Shown here piece by piece: positions 1 through 7,301 of a DNA stretch of 11,476 nt (position 1 is the stretch's first letter; the number at the start of each line of letters is the position of its first letter). The stretch lies in the NCBI GenBank assembly GCA_027062165.1, contig JAMOTU010000040.1:1-11476 (forward strand), in the 5' to 3' direction. The notes under the pieces were generated by a model that worked only from the letters and a program-made list of their open reading frames with translations, was not told the DNA's origin and searched no databases. The position numbers and the translations under genes are program-made. The DNA is from Candidatus Altimarinota bacterium (GTDB lineage Bacteria > Patescibacteriota > Gracilibacteria > Absconditabacterales > Absconditicoccaceae).

Positions 1-1
1 G

Positions 2-616
2 GAGATGGAGGAAAAGCCTGAGGTTGTAATTGACTTTACCGCCCCCGAGGGGACTGTTGCCCTCTTAAAGGAGGCCGAGGAGCTCGGCTTTGCCCTCGTT
101 ATAGGCACAACCGGATTAACTAAGGATCAGATTGCCGAGATTGAGAGGGTTTCAGAGAAAGTTCCGATAGTCTACTCCCCAAATATGAGCCTCGGGGTAA
201 ACCTTTTATTCAAGCTGGTTCAAGAAGCGGCAAAGGCCTTAAAGGGTAAGGGGTATGATGTTGAAATTTTTGAAATTCACCATCGCTTTAAGAAAGATGC
301 TCCTTCCGGAACGGCAGTGAGACTTGCAGAGATAGTTGCAGAAGAACTCGGTCTTGAGCTCGATAAGAGCGTCGTTTACGGTAGAAAGGGAATAGTCGGG
401 TCGAGAAAGGACGACGAAATCGGCGTTTTAGCGGCGAGAATGGGAGATGTTGTAGGAGAGCACACTGTTTATTTTGCTACTCTCGGCGAGAGGATAGAAT
501 TGACACACAGGGCTACCAGCCGTGAGACCTTCGCAAGGGGAGCTCTTGTAGCGGCAAAATGGCTCAAAGGGAAGAAGGCAGGTCTTTACAATATGTTTGA
601 TGTTTTAGGTCTTTAA
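2..616 (+). CDS. dapB: 4-hydroxy-tetrahydrodipicolinate reductase DapB, 5' end outside the window
   Basis: DapB reduces 4-hydroxy-tetrahydrodipicolinate with NAD(P)H in the cytoplasm, in the lysine/diaminopimelate pathway. The reading frame is open from the first bases, so the ATG at position 5 is probably an internal Met. The complete protein is usually about 265 residues and roughly the first 60, including the Rossmann nucleotide-binding loop, are missing here. Visible signatures, numbered from that Met, are IGTTG (33-37), YSPNMS (57-62), the catalytic region E-I-H-H (90-93) and KDAPSGT (97-103). The C-terminus is complete and a terminator follows. It reads cleanly in the standard code, with about twenty glycines all GGN and none TGA, and it is much GC-richer than everything to the right of 2950. 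It is therefore not an ordinary gene of the code-25 organism that supplies the rest of the window. A thermophilic or vent bacterium such as a Desulfurobacteriaceae member is a guess from protein style only. Confidence 0.96.
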   Translation, partial: EMEEKPEVVIDFTAPEGTVALLKEAEELGFALVIGTTGLTKDQIAEIERVSEKVPIVYSPNMSLGVNLLFKLVQEAAKALKGKGYDVEIFEIHHRFKKDAPSGTAVRLAEIVAEELGLELDKSVVYGRKGIVGSRKDDEIGVLAARMGDVVGEHTVYFATLGERIELTHRATSRETFARGALVAAKWLKGKKAGLYNMFDVLGL

Positions 617-631
617 TTGTTGATAAAATTA

Positions 632-664
632 CTCGCCGGTTGTCTCCCGGCGAGTTTTCTTTTT
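632..664 (+). terminator. Rho-independent terminator of dapB
   Basis: A perfect 8-bp GC-rich stem CTCGCCGG / CCGGCGAG (632-639 with 647-654) encloses a 7-nt loop and is followed by a T-rich tract (TTTTCTTTTT). It lies 15 bp after the dapB stop. The same 8-bp stem recurs in the terminator at 2878-2948. Confidence 0.93.
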
Positions 665-2007
665 AATGCTTCCTCCCCAGAAGATAGTTGACAATTTTTT
701 CTCAAGTTCATCACGGCGGTATCAAATCTTTAAATCTATAAATAAAATCTATATATCTCTTCCTGTCTTCAAATACCCATCTTGTTATCTTCTTCGTCTT
801 CTCTATCTCACTCATTATTATTAACCACCCACTTATCACCATTAATTTATCTATATTCTTATCTAACTCCATATATGGAAATCCTTTAAGCTTCTCTATG
901 TCTATCTTTAATCTTCTTTCTTTTATTATCTCTTCTAATTTTTCATATGGACTCTTCCCTCACATTCATATCCCATAATGCGGCCTCTTGAAATTATAAT
1001 ACCCATACCATTCTTTCGATAATCTTATAAATTCTTCCCTTGATGTAAATTTACTACTAAACGGCACTAAAAACTCTACATCATCCGTTAAATGACTTCT
1101 CTCTATCAAATTCTTCCTTGGATCCTTCCTACTATCATACACATAACATTCTGCTCATAATCTCATAAATATTTCATTCCATTTTCTTAATTTCCTCCCA
1201 TCTCCACTCGTAAATTCTACTCATCAATCAAATCATATCTTTATCTCCCAATCTACTCATATCCGTCTTAAATATTGTATCACTAATCATAAAAAATAAA
1301 ATCATATTGTCGAATCTTTCTTATCACTTATTCATACAAACCTAAATCTTGTCCTCACATTTATTATATTAAACACATATAATGGTAATTTTAATTTTTT
1401 TCCACATTTTATACGTTAACTCTGGCAATGCATTTTCATCTGAATAGTATTTTACATCATAGTGTAATCTAGAAAATGGTAATATTTCATCATAATTGTA
1501 TAAAATTCTATAAGTTCACTTTGCTGTTTTATACTTTTTTGGTTTAAGATTGTTTCTTTCATAAATATGTTTAACTCTTGAGTAAGTTATTAAATATTTT
1601 TTTACGAAATCAGGAAAATCAGCTTTAAGAGTATACCATAAACGTTTAGATCAGAATCAAGTTTTTTGTTGAAGTTCTACTATGAATTTTTCTGCTTCTT
1701 GTGGTGTTTTATGTGGTATATGTTTTGGTGCTTTTGATTGATATTTTAAAAATCAAAATTTTTCTTCAAGTTCTACTAATGACATATTTGCTATTTCGTT
1801 TGAGAGCACTAAATTTTCTTTTTCTTTATCAGCATATTTTTTTCGAATATTTCGAATATTATAGAAATGTTGTCTTGATATTCAGAATATTTTTAATATT
1901 TTTTCAACAGTATAACCTAGAAGTCTGTATTGAATTAGTCTAAGTCTAGCGAATATTTCACTGTAATTGTAGACTAATTTTTTATACAAACACATTTTTA
2001 TTTTCAT
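663..2007 (-). pseudogene. IS481-like DDE transposase, TGA=Gly, broken by a +1 frameshift
   Basis: The first part (ATG at 2005-2007, frame open to TAA at 1369-1371) carries a helix-turn-helix (KIFGISRQHFYNIR), the TGFGSKRLW motif, and the first catalytic Asp in LHYDVKYYSDENALPEL. The second part, one base out of frame, continues with DDE-domain sequence: second Asp in IGFDGGVEFTSG, the Glu in NLIERSHLTDD, then YNFKRPHYGIGMGGKSPYEKL-type C-terminal signature. The shift sits at an A7 run on the minus strand (plus 1395-1401). Removing one A gives the smooth join KKLKLPLYVFN. It may be a mutation, a sequencing error or programmed slippage. In-frame TGA codons fall at conserved glycines throughout. 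With TGA=Gly no stop occurs before the inverted repeat, so the frame runs out of the element to TAA at 663-665. With TGA=stop it would end at tandem TGA codons near 709-713. Confidence 0.87.
676..696 (+). repeat. IS terminal inverted repeat, left
   Basis: CCCAGAAGATAGTTGACAAT plus one T. It matches the reverse complement of 2110-2130 at 20 of 21 positions; the single difference is G versus C at the eighth base. It contains TTGACA, so it could act as an outward-facing -35 box. Confidence 0.88.
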
Positions 2008-2034
2008 AAGACATAACTAAATAAATCTATATAA

Positions 2035-2062
2035 ATTTTATTCAAGATTCACATTTTGTCAA
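2035..2062 (-). promoter_or_regulatory. Probable promoter of the transposase
   Basis: On the minus strand TTGACA (plus 2057-2062), 16-bp spacer, TAAAAT (plus 2035-2040), about 28 bp upstream of the transposase ATG. The spacing and -10 type match the promoters at 6271 and 10813. Confidence 0.6.
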
Positions 2063-2109
2063 ATCTTAGAGACTTTAAATAATTTTCAAAAATTGTTTTT
2101 ATTGTCCTT

Positions 2110-2130
2110 AATTGTCAACTATGTTCTGGG
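2110..2130 (-). repeat. IS terminal inverted repeat, right
   Basis: On the minus strand it reads CCCAGAACATAGTTGACAAT plus one T, the partner of 676-696. Similarity between the two ends stops abruptly just outside and soon after the inside of this 21-bp block, which is how the ends were set. Confidence 0.88.
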
Positions 2131-2159
2131 TAATTCGCTAAATTTAAGTATAAAATCTC

Positions 2160-2189
2160 TTGACAATTGTATAAAGATGATTATATAAA
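2160..2189 (+). promoter_or_regulatory. Probable sigma-70-type promoter of the gene at 2222
   Basis: TTGACA (2160-2165) followed by a TATATAA stretch (2182-2188). The best -10 reading is ATATAA at 17 bp or TATAAA at 18 bp spacing. It lies just outside the right IS end, 33 bp before the start codon. Confidence 0.68.
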
Positions 2190-2209
2190 GTGTACAAAAT
2201 CTTATTAAA

Positions 2210-2218
2210 GGGAGGTGA
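2210..2218 (+). promoter_or_regulatory. Strong Shine-Dalgarno that fixes the start at 2222
   Basis: GGGAGGTGA with a 6-base gap from GGAGG to the ATG. It stands out because the code-25 genes to the right mostly lack a recognisable Shine-Dalgarno. Confidence 0.85.
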
Positions 2219-2221
2219 AGT

Positions 2222-2860
2222 ATGGTACTGGAGCTATCTTTAACTGAATTTTTGTGGTTATTTACACATCAAAGAGTTTTGGTAGAAGAGTTTTTAGAGA
2301 AGGGGAGAGGTTCGTTTATGGTTGATGGTGAAGAAATTGATAATTTTTCGGAAGCGTATTGGTTGTATGAGAGGAACTTAGGTGAGAGTGAGGAAGATTG
2401 TGTAGTAGATGTTCGAAATGAAGAAGAGTTTAAAGAAGTTCTAAACAAAATGTATGAATTTGTAGAGTGTGTGAGGAGAGATAATCCAATTTGTGAAGTG
2501 TTGTCTTATGGATCTAGTATTATGCAGAGAAAAGAGTTAGATGTACCTAGCTTTATTAAATGGTATCCAGGGAAGCATAAGCTTTACACTACAATTGCTG
2601 ATTTAAAAGCTTTGTTACGTGATGAGGAGGGAAGAGAAATGTTAGAGTCTATTGTTTCAAGTACAGTATTTTCGATAAGGAAATTTGATCCTAAAAGAAA
2701 GAGATACGTTTATGAAGAGAAGGAGTATAATAACTTAGAAGATTTAATTTCAGATTTGGGAGGATGGGAGAAGATTAAGAGAGGAAGGAAAAATCCTTTT
2801 ATTGTTGTTGAAGTTTATCGAAAAGTTTTGGCGAATCCATTTGTACCCAGTTCATTGTAA
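2222..2860 (+). CDS. Unknown protein, 212 aa, apparently standard-code
   Basis: I do not recognise this protein. It is a charged, probably soluble protein with no signal peptide or membrane segment. It starts with a hydrophobic-aromatic patch (LSLTEFLWLF, residues 5-14). The middle is rich in Glu and Asp, and the C-terminal part is basic (PKRKRYVYEEKEY; KIKRGRKNP). Four tryptophans (TGG) and about ten glycines (all GGN) are present with no TGA, so nothing in it indicates code 25, unlike all genes from 2947 onward. The start is supported by a strong Shine-Dalgarno and a promoter. It is a single-gene unit: promoter, gene, then a terminator 17 bp after the stop, with the same stem as the dapB terminator. 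This suggests it shares its origin with dapB and that the IS landed between the two. It could be an accessory or mobile-element cargo gene; there is no evidence of function. Confidence 0.87.
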   Translation: MVLELSLTEFLWLFTHQRVLVEEFLEKGRGSFMVDGEEIDNFSEAYWLYERNLGESEEDCVVDVRNEEEFKEVLNKMYEFVECVRRDNPICEVLSYGSSIMQRKELDVPSFIKWYPGKHKLYTTIADLKALLRDEEGREMLESIVSSTVFSIRKFDPKRKRYVYEEKEYNNLEDLISDLGGWEKIKRGRKNPFIVVEVYRKVLANPFVPSSL

Positions 2861-2877
2861 ATTTAGATTTAACCAAC

Positions 2878-2948
2878 CTCGCCGGAGGGGACTATGTCCC
2901 CTGCAGGGATAAAATCCCTGCGTGTATTTCCCGGCGAGTTTCTTTTTT
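2878..2948 (+). terminator. Composite terminator: outer stem enclosing two further hairpins
   Basis: The outer stem CTCGCCGG / CCGGCGAG (2878-2885 with 2931-2938) is identical to the dapB terminator stem and is followed by TTTCTTTTTT. In place of a short loop, the 45 bases between the arms hold two perfect hairpins: GGGGAC/GTCCCC (2887-2892 with 2896-2901) and GCAGGGA/TCCCTGC (2903-2909 with 2915-2921). Together they make a three-way junction. The T-tract overlaps the stop codon of the convergent rsmF-like gene, for which the structure may also mark the 3' end. Confidence 0.83.
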
Positions 2949-4551
2949 AATTTTTAATATATTTATTCTTAATTCCCTCTTTAGTTAATTTCCCAACTCC
3001 CAGTCACCATTTTTTGTATTTTATGACAACATATCACATAGGAGGGTTTCAATCAATATATTCTTTTAAAATTTCTGATTTTTCTAAATCATTACCTAAA
3101 GCATATTTTTGTGAAGTGTTTTTATCTATTTCAATGAAGTTTTTTGTTGCTAGATGTCCCAGTATTGACCCAAAATGATGATTTGGCCGGATGTTTCATC
3201 TTTTGTCTTTTTTAAATACAGGAGTTCATATCCTTTCAAAATGAAATAAATTTTTAACTTCAAGCCATTTAGGAGAAGTCAAGTAAATCTGGGATGATGT
3301 TTCTACAAAAAAATGTTGATTAGGGTCTAGTTCAATTCCCCAGTTTTCTTTTGCAAATTCAAACATTTTTTTCTGTAAAGATTTGTCATAATTTATTTTA
3401 TTTTTATACTTAGGAGCAAGTTTGTTCTCAGCTGGCATCCTAAGATTTAAGGTTTCTCTTTTTTTAAATTTAGCTATAAAAAATCATCAAGTTTTTTGTA
3501 TATGAGGCCAGAATCTAGCGAGTTTTTTTGCATTTTCAGGAGATAAAATTTGCTGTCAGTCCCAGCTTTCAATACCAGGAGATTTGTCAATTATTTTAAC
3601 ATCTTCTAGTATCACTGCTCCTTTAAAAAATTCTAATATTTTTTTTACATTAAATTCATTTTCGTAAGGATTCATAGTACAGGTTGAATATACTACAATT
3701 CATCAAGGTTTAACAGTTTTTAGTGCAGAAACTAGAAGTTGAAATTGAGTTCAGGATATTTTGTTTATTTCTTCTTTTTTCCAAAATTTTAAAGAAAAGT
3801 CAGATTTAAATCCTGTCCCTTCACCCGAACAAGGTGCATCAACTAAAACTTTATCAAAAGTTTCAGGCAAGTTTTTTCAAAAAGCAAATCAATTAAAAGC
3901 AGTTATTCAACTATTGAAAATTCCCATTCTATTTAAATTGTGCGCTAATGCTAATATTCTAGATTTGTTGACATCATTTGATACTATGAATCAGAGCTTG
4001 GAGGTCTGAAGAGTATCTGAAGAGTTTTGGAGAAACTTAGAATATAGATATTGTAAATAGTCTCATAACTGAACAGATTTACCACCTGGAGCAGCAGATA
4101 TATCTAGTATTAGTTCACTCGGAAAATCTGAGAAAGTATCTTCTAATAAAGTCTGATAAATATTTTTTCAGCCTTTTTCAGACTTTTTTTTCAGATTTTT
4201 TGAGTTAAATAAAAATCTTGCTGGCATTCAAGCAGCTACTTCTTGGATATAGAAAAATCAAGATTGATGCCGGAAGGTTTTTCATAAAGGTATCTGAGTA
4301 TCTTGTCTGTCAACATAAAAAACATCTACAGGTATAATGCTATCTTTTTCATTAATAAATCATGGATTTGTTAGTTTTCGTCAATCTGGTTGAGTTTCTT
4401 GAGTGAATTCTTCAGGTGAAATTTTATGTAAATTGATTTTTATAGATTTTTTTAGAGGCAACTGACAACTATTAATGAAAGCTTGAAATTCTTCTTCAGT
4501 TCCGAAGGCTTTTTTGATTTCTTGTAGATATTTTTCAGAAATGTTTGACAT
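2947..4551 (-). CDS. rsmF: rRNA (cytosine-C5-)-methyltransferase, RsmF/RsmB (NOL1/NOP2/Sun) family
   Basis: This enzyme transfers a methyl group from S-adenosylmethionine to C5 of a cytosine in 16S rRNA (or possibly tRNA), in the cytoplasm. With TGA as Gly it is a 534-residue protein; standard translation cuts it into short pieces. The SAM-binding loop is [11 protein letters not shown] (SAAPGGKS at 152-159). The two cysteines of the family are present: VDAPCSGEG with Cys241, and [12 protein letters not shown] with Cys291, the TC motif carrying the catalytic nucleophile. The extended C-terminal region, ending in KKWGLGVGK, resembles the RNA-binding C-terminal domain of RsmF and is longer than in RsmB, so RsmF is preferred; the exact target base is unknown. 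Well over half of its glycines are TGA, including PGG before the TC motif. No clear Shine-Dalgarno precedes the ATG. The upstream 256 bp, shared with the divergent lipoprotein gene, are extremely AT-rich. Confidence 0.92.
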
Positions 4552-4807
4552 ATCGGTTTAAAATAAGAAATTAAAGTTTTAAAATAAAAATAATTAAATT
4601 TTTTTTAAAAGCAAAGAAAATTTAATTGTTTTATTGGAGTGTAATTTAGCAAGTTTATTAGAAAAGTATAAAATTTTTTATATTATTCGAGTATAAATTG
4701 AAAAAGATTAAATTTTTAATTAAAAGATTTTTGTTGAATAAAAGTGTTGAAAAAAAAAAGTATTATTTATATTCTTAGCTATGTTTTATATTATAAAATT
4801 GATACTG

Positions 4808-6220
4808 ATGAAAAGAATAAGAGTTTGATTAATTTGATTTTTATTTGTTGTGGTTTTATGAGGTTGTCAAATTTGAGAATTACAAGAAAAACAAACAAAA
4901 CAGGAAAAACAAGTAATTCAAAAAGAATATAAAGGACAAAGTAATCAAAAAGAGCAAAAGGGACAAGATAGTCAAGAAAAACAGAAGAAACAATTAGAAA
5001 GTGTAAATCAATCAAAAAATCAATCTAAAATAAAGCAAGTTAGTATGGATTTGTTAAAGAAGAAAGTAGAGGAGTATCTTAGAAAACATAATATATCTTT
5101 ATCTTGAGGTGGTTCTGTATGATATATTACTTGACAGAAATGTGGAGATAATATTATATTTATTCTTGGAAAAAAGATAAGGTTTGATTATGGTCATGAA
5201 GAATCTTGGAATATCGGATATGTAGTGTTTGATTCTAAATGAAAGATGATAGATAAATTAATTTTGTTAGGTCAAATATGAGATAATATTGGTTATTTAT
5301 GCAAAAATAAGAAATTAATTTTATATCATTTTTGAGGAGAATCTGATAAAAGTGGAGGTTTTATATATAAGAAAATCTTAATTAATTGAGAAGAGTATTA
5401 CACTTGAATTGAGTTAATGAATAAATTTGATCCTTATATGAATGATTTTTATTACTATTATTTATTTAATGATAATTGAGTAATAACAAAGTGATCTTTA
5501 ACTTATAATAGTGGTTTTCCTTTGAAAGTTATTAAATTTTTAAATCAATTTTATAAGGATGTTATGTCTGAAAAAATAAAATGGAAAAATTTTTATGATG
5601 CATATGTACCTTTGTTTTTTATAACAAAACAAGATTGTGGTGAGTATACAATTTATAAACTAAATTATGCTATAAAGTCTTTGGATTCTGATAATAAAAT
5701 ATTAACTTGAAATATTTTATCTTATATAGAAGATAAGAAAAGAAATTATATTAGTGAACCGATTTATTATATTAATCTGGATGAAGAATTTTTTAATAGA
5801 AGAATTAACAAATTAGTTTGTGATAATTGAAAAATTTATTTATATTCTGCTCAATATCATAAAAAAAATTCTAAGAAATTTGAAGATACTAATTGATTGC
5901 TTATAAAGCAAAAAGAAATTTTAAATAAGAATTGATGGGAGTATAAAGATTTGAATGTTTGTAAATTTGGATTGTCAGGAGATTATTATTCTGAGTTAAA
6001 ATGTGTGATATTGCAAAATGTAAAATCTAATGTAATAAAAGAAAAAATTTATTGTTTTGATAATGATCCTTCATGGAACAAAGATAAAGAAGCCGTAAGA
6101 AAATGTTTAAAATTTATAAAAGTTTTTAAAAATGAGGTTAATGATGTGGATGAATTGATTGATACTTTTTATAACAAACTTATAAGAAAAATGAGAGAAA
6201 AAGTTAAAAAGGAAAGATAA
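4808..6220 (+). CDS. Large unknown lipoprotein, about 470 aa
   Basis: Read with TGA=Gly, this is one continuous protein beginning with a classic lipoprotein signal: basic MKRIR, a hydrophobic stretch to residue 16, and lipobox LGGC with the lipidated Cys at 20. Glycines 7, 10 and 18 of this signal are TGA codons, which supports both the code and the start. An in-frame ATG at 4781 is the alternative start but would spoil the signal. After the Cys comes a linker of about 55 residues made almost only of Gln, Lys, Glu, Asn and Ser. A globular domain follows from about residue 80, opening with SLSGGGSVGYITGQKCG and rich in Tyr, Phe, Asn and Lys. I recognise no family. It should be anchored to the outer face of the membrane, with the linker lifting the domain off the surface. 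In an episymbiotic or predatory CPR cell it would be a candidate surface factor, but that is inference. Confidence 0.85.
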
Positions 6221-6270
6221 GGAAGACAGTTTAATGGAAAATGAAGAGTCCTATTAAAATTTAGATAAAT

Positions 6271-6298
6271 TTGACAAATTCTAAAAATTGAATACAAT
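6271..6298 (+). promoter_or_regulatory. Probable promoter of the 6335/6771 gene pair
   Basis: TTGACA (6271-6276), 16-bp spacer, TACAAT (6293-6298), about 37 bp before the ATG at 6335. The motif TATTGTTTTA follows just downstream, as it does after the promoter at 10813. Confidence 0.7.
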
Positions 6299-6334
6299 TT
6301 TATTGTTTTAAATTATTAAAGATACTTTCGGAAA

Positions 6335-6805
6335 ATGTGAGTAGAAACAGTTTTACACTTAGATAAAAGTTTTGAATCTTGAAAGAAATCTAATACTGGT
6401 GAAAAAAAAGAACATATGCCTAAACAACCAGAATGGTTAAAGTTAGGGAAATTTTTAGATGGGACTAAACTTGAGAAGGGATGAGAAATAGAAGTTGAGT
6501 TAGAGTGAAAACAAATTAAATTTATTTTAACAAAGGATGGAGAATTTCTAGTTGGTTTGAAAGATCAAAAATTTATAAACGAGATAAAAATAGATGAAAA
6601 TGTTTCTGAAGTTAGATTTTTTAGAGATCATCTTTTTTATAAGATTGAAGATAAAAATCAAAATTCAAAAAGAGAAATTATTATATCTGATGGAGAACAA
6701 GTAGATTTGACAGATTTACTTGAAGAAGTAATGTGAGAAATTTATTATAATGATTTATTTAAAATGTTAAATGATACAACAGATGTCTGAAGTGATGAAA
6801 ATTAG
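6335..6805 (+). CDS. Unknown protein, 156 aa, first of an overlapping pair
   Basis: The frame is open only with TGA=Gly: the second codon is TGA (MGVETVLHLDK) and it ends at TAG. The product is hydrophilic with no signal peptide or membrane segment. It has a Lys-rich start (about residues 15-30), then probable beta-strand sequence (GGEIEVELEGKQIKFILTKD), then an acidic helix-like C-terminus (VDLTDLLEEVMGEIYYNDL). I recognise no domain. It follows a good promoter and its end overlaps the next gene by 35 bp, so the two are probably co-transcribed and translationally coupled. The ATG at 6335 has no clear Shine-Dalgarno; the Met at codon 28 is an alternative start, but the code-25 reading is continuous from 6335. 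Confidence 0.72.
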
Positions 6806-7298
6806 TCCTGAAGCTTCTGATAATAAATTGTTTGAAACTAAAAATTTACCTAAAACTTCTACTAAAGATATTAAGTCCATTGTTAGCAAAATACAACAAA
6901 GGGAAAAACAAGTAAAGGATCAAGAAAATCCAGATGCAGTGCTTTATAAACAATTACATAATATAAATTTTAATGTTGAAAGCTGAAAAAAAATTACAAA
7001 AGGAGAAATAGAGTTTCAAATAGGTGATATTATTTGAAAAGTAAATATTGATAAAGATTTGTTGATAATTTGAGATAAAGAATATAAAATAAGATTACCT
7101 AAATGAGCAGATTTAGTTGCAGTTAGAATAGAAGTTTCTGAATGAAAAATATATTTAACTTGAAAAAAATTTTTTATTTCAAAAACAGGAAGTGTAAATA
7201 TGGAAGTTTTTAAAGATTTTGTAGTAGATCTTTTCTTTCATCCTTGAAATAGAAAAATATCAGTTGGGGAAGATACAGTTAGATTAACTATGAGATAA
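6771..7298 (+). CDS. Unknown protein, 175 aa, second of an overlapping pair
   Basis: With TGA=Gly this frame continues past residue 71 to TAA at 7296-7298. The N-terminal third is polar and probably helical (SIVSKIQQREKQVKDQENPD). The rest is strand-rich with repeated Gly turns (GEIEFQIGDIIGKVN; LLIIGDKEYKIRLPKGADL; SEGKIYLTGKKF), which suggests a small beta-sandwich or beta-barrel domain. There is no signal peptide and no recognised family. The start could be 6771 or the ATG at 6783; both lie inside the upstream gene. It ends 3 bp from the stop of the convergent gene at 7302, with no hairpin between them. Confidence 0.75.
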
Positions 7299-7301
7299 AA
7301 A

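Larger units (their letters stand above)
676..2130. mobile_element. Insertion sequence, about 1.45 kb, IS481-like, with 21-bp terminal inverted repeats
   Basis: The element is bounded by inverted repeats (676-696 and 2110-2130, 20 of 21 identical) and holds one minus-strand DDE transposase that fills it. The transposase has an N-terminal helix-turn-helix and an integrase-core domain of IS481/IS3 style. It requires TGA=Gly, so the element is adapted to a code-25 host even though both neighbours (dapB and the gene at 2222) look like standard-code DNA. No convincing target-site duplication flanks the repeats: the left flank ends cttcctc and the right flank begins taattcg. The missing duplication fits rearrangement or a chimeric join at the IS, or true ends placed slightly differently. 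Family assignment is from memory of motifs. Confidence 0.85.

Noticed and set aside
1852..1861. Direct repeat cgaatattt/cgaatatta as a regulatory iteron
   Set aside because: It lies within transposase coding sequence and only encodes a repeated Asn-Ile-Arg after the helix-turn-helix; two units are too few.
1701..1943. Plus-strand open frame of 80 codons inside the IS
   Set aside because: It is antisense to the helix-turn-helix part of the transposase, has low-complexity hydrophobic composition and no start signals.
3226..3438. Separate 70-residue minus-strand gene
   Set aside because: It is an internal piece of the rsmF-like gene between two TGA(Gly) codons and starts at an internal Met.
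4552..4807. Possible RNA gene or replication origin in the AT-rich intergenic region
   Set aside because: No hairpin, DnaA-box cluster or tRNA-like fold could be seen; it is simply very AT-rich divergent promoter DNA.
4744..5015. Short open frames on both strands over the lipoprotein 5' end
   Set aside because: They are other-frame shadows; the lipobox and the continuous code-25 frame from 4808 explain the region.
6771..6805. Frameshift joining the 6335 and 6771 genes into one
   Set aside because: Each frame has its own sensible start or stop and the overlap holds several ATG codons typical of coupled genes; no homologue is known to support a fusion.
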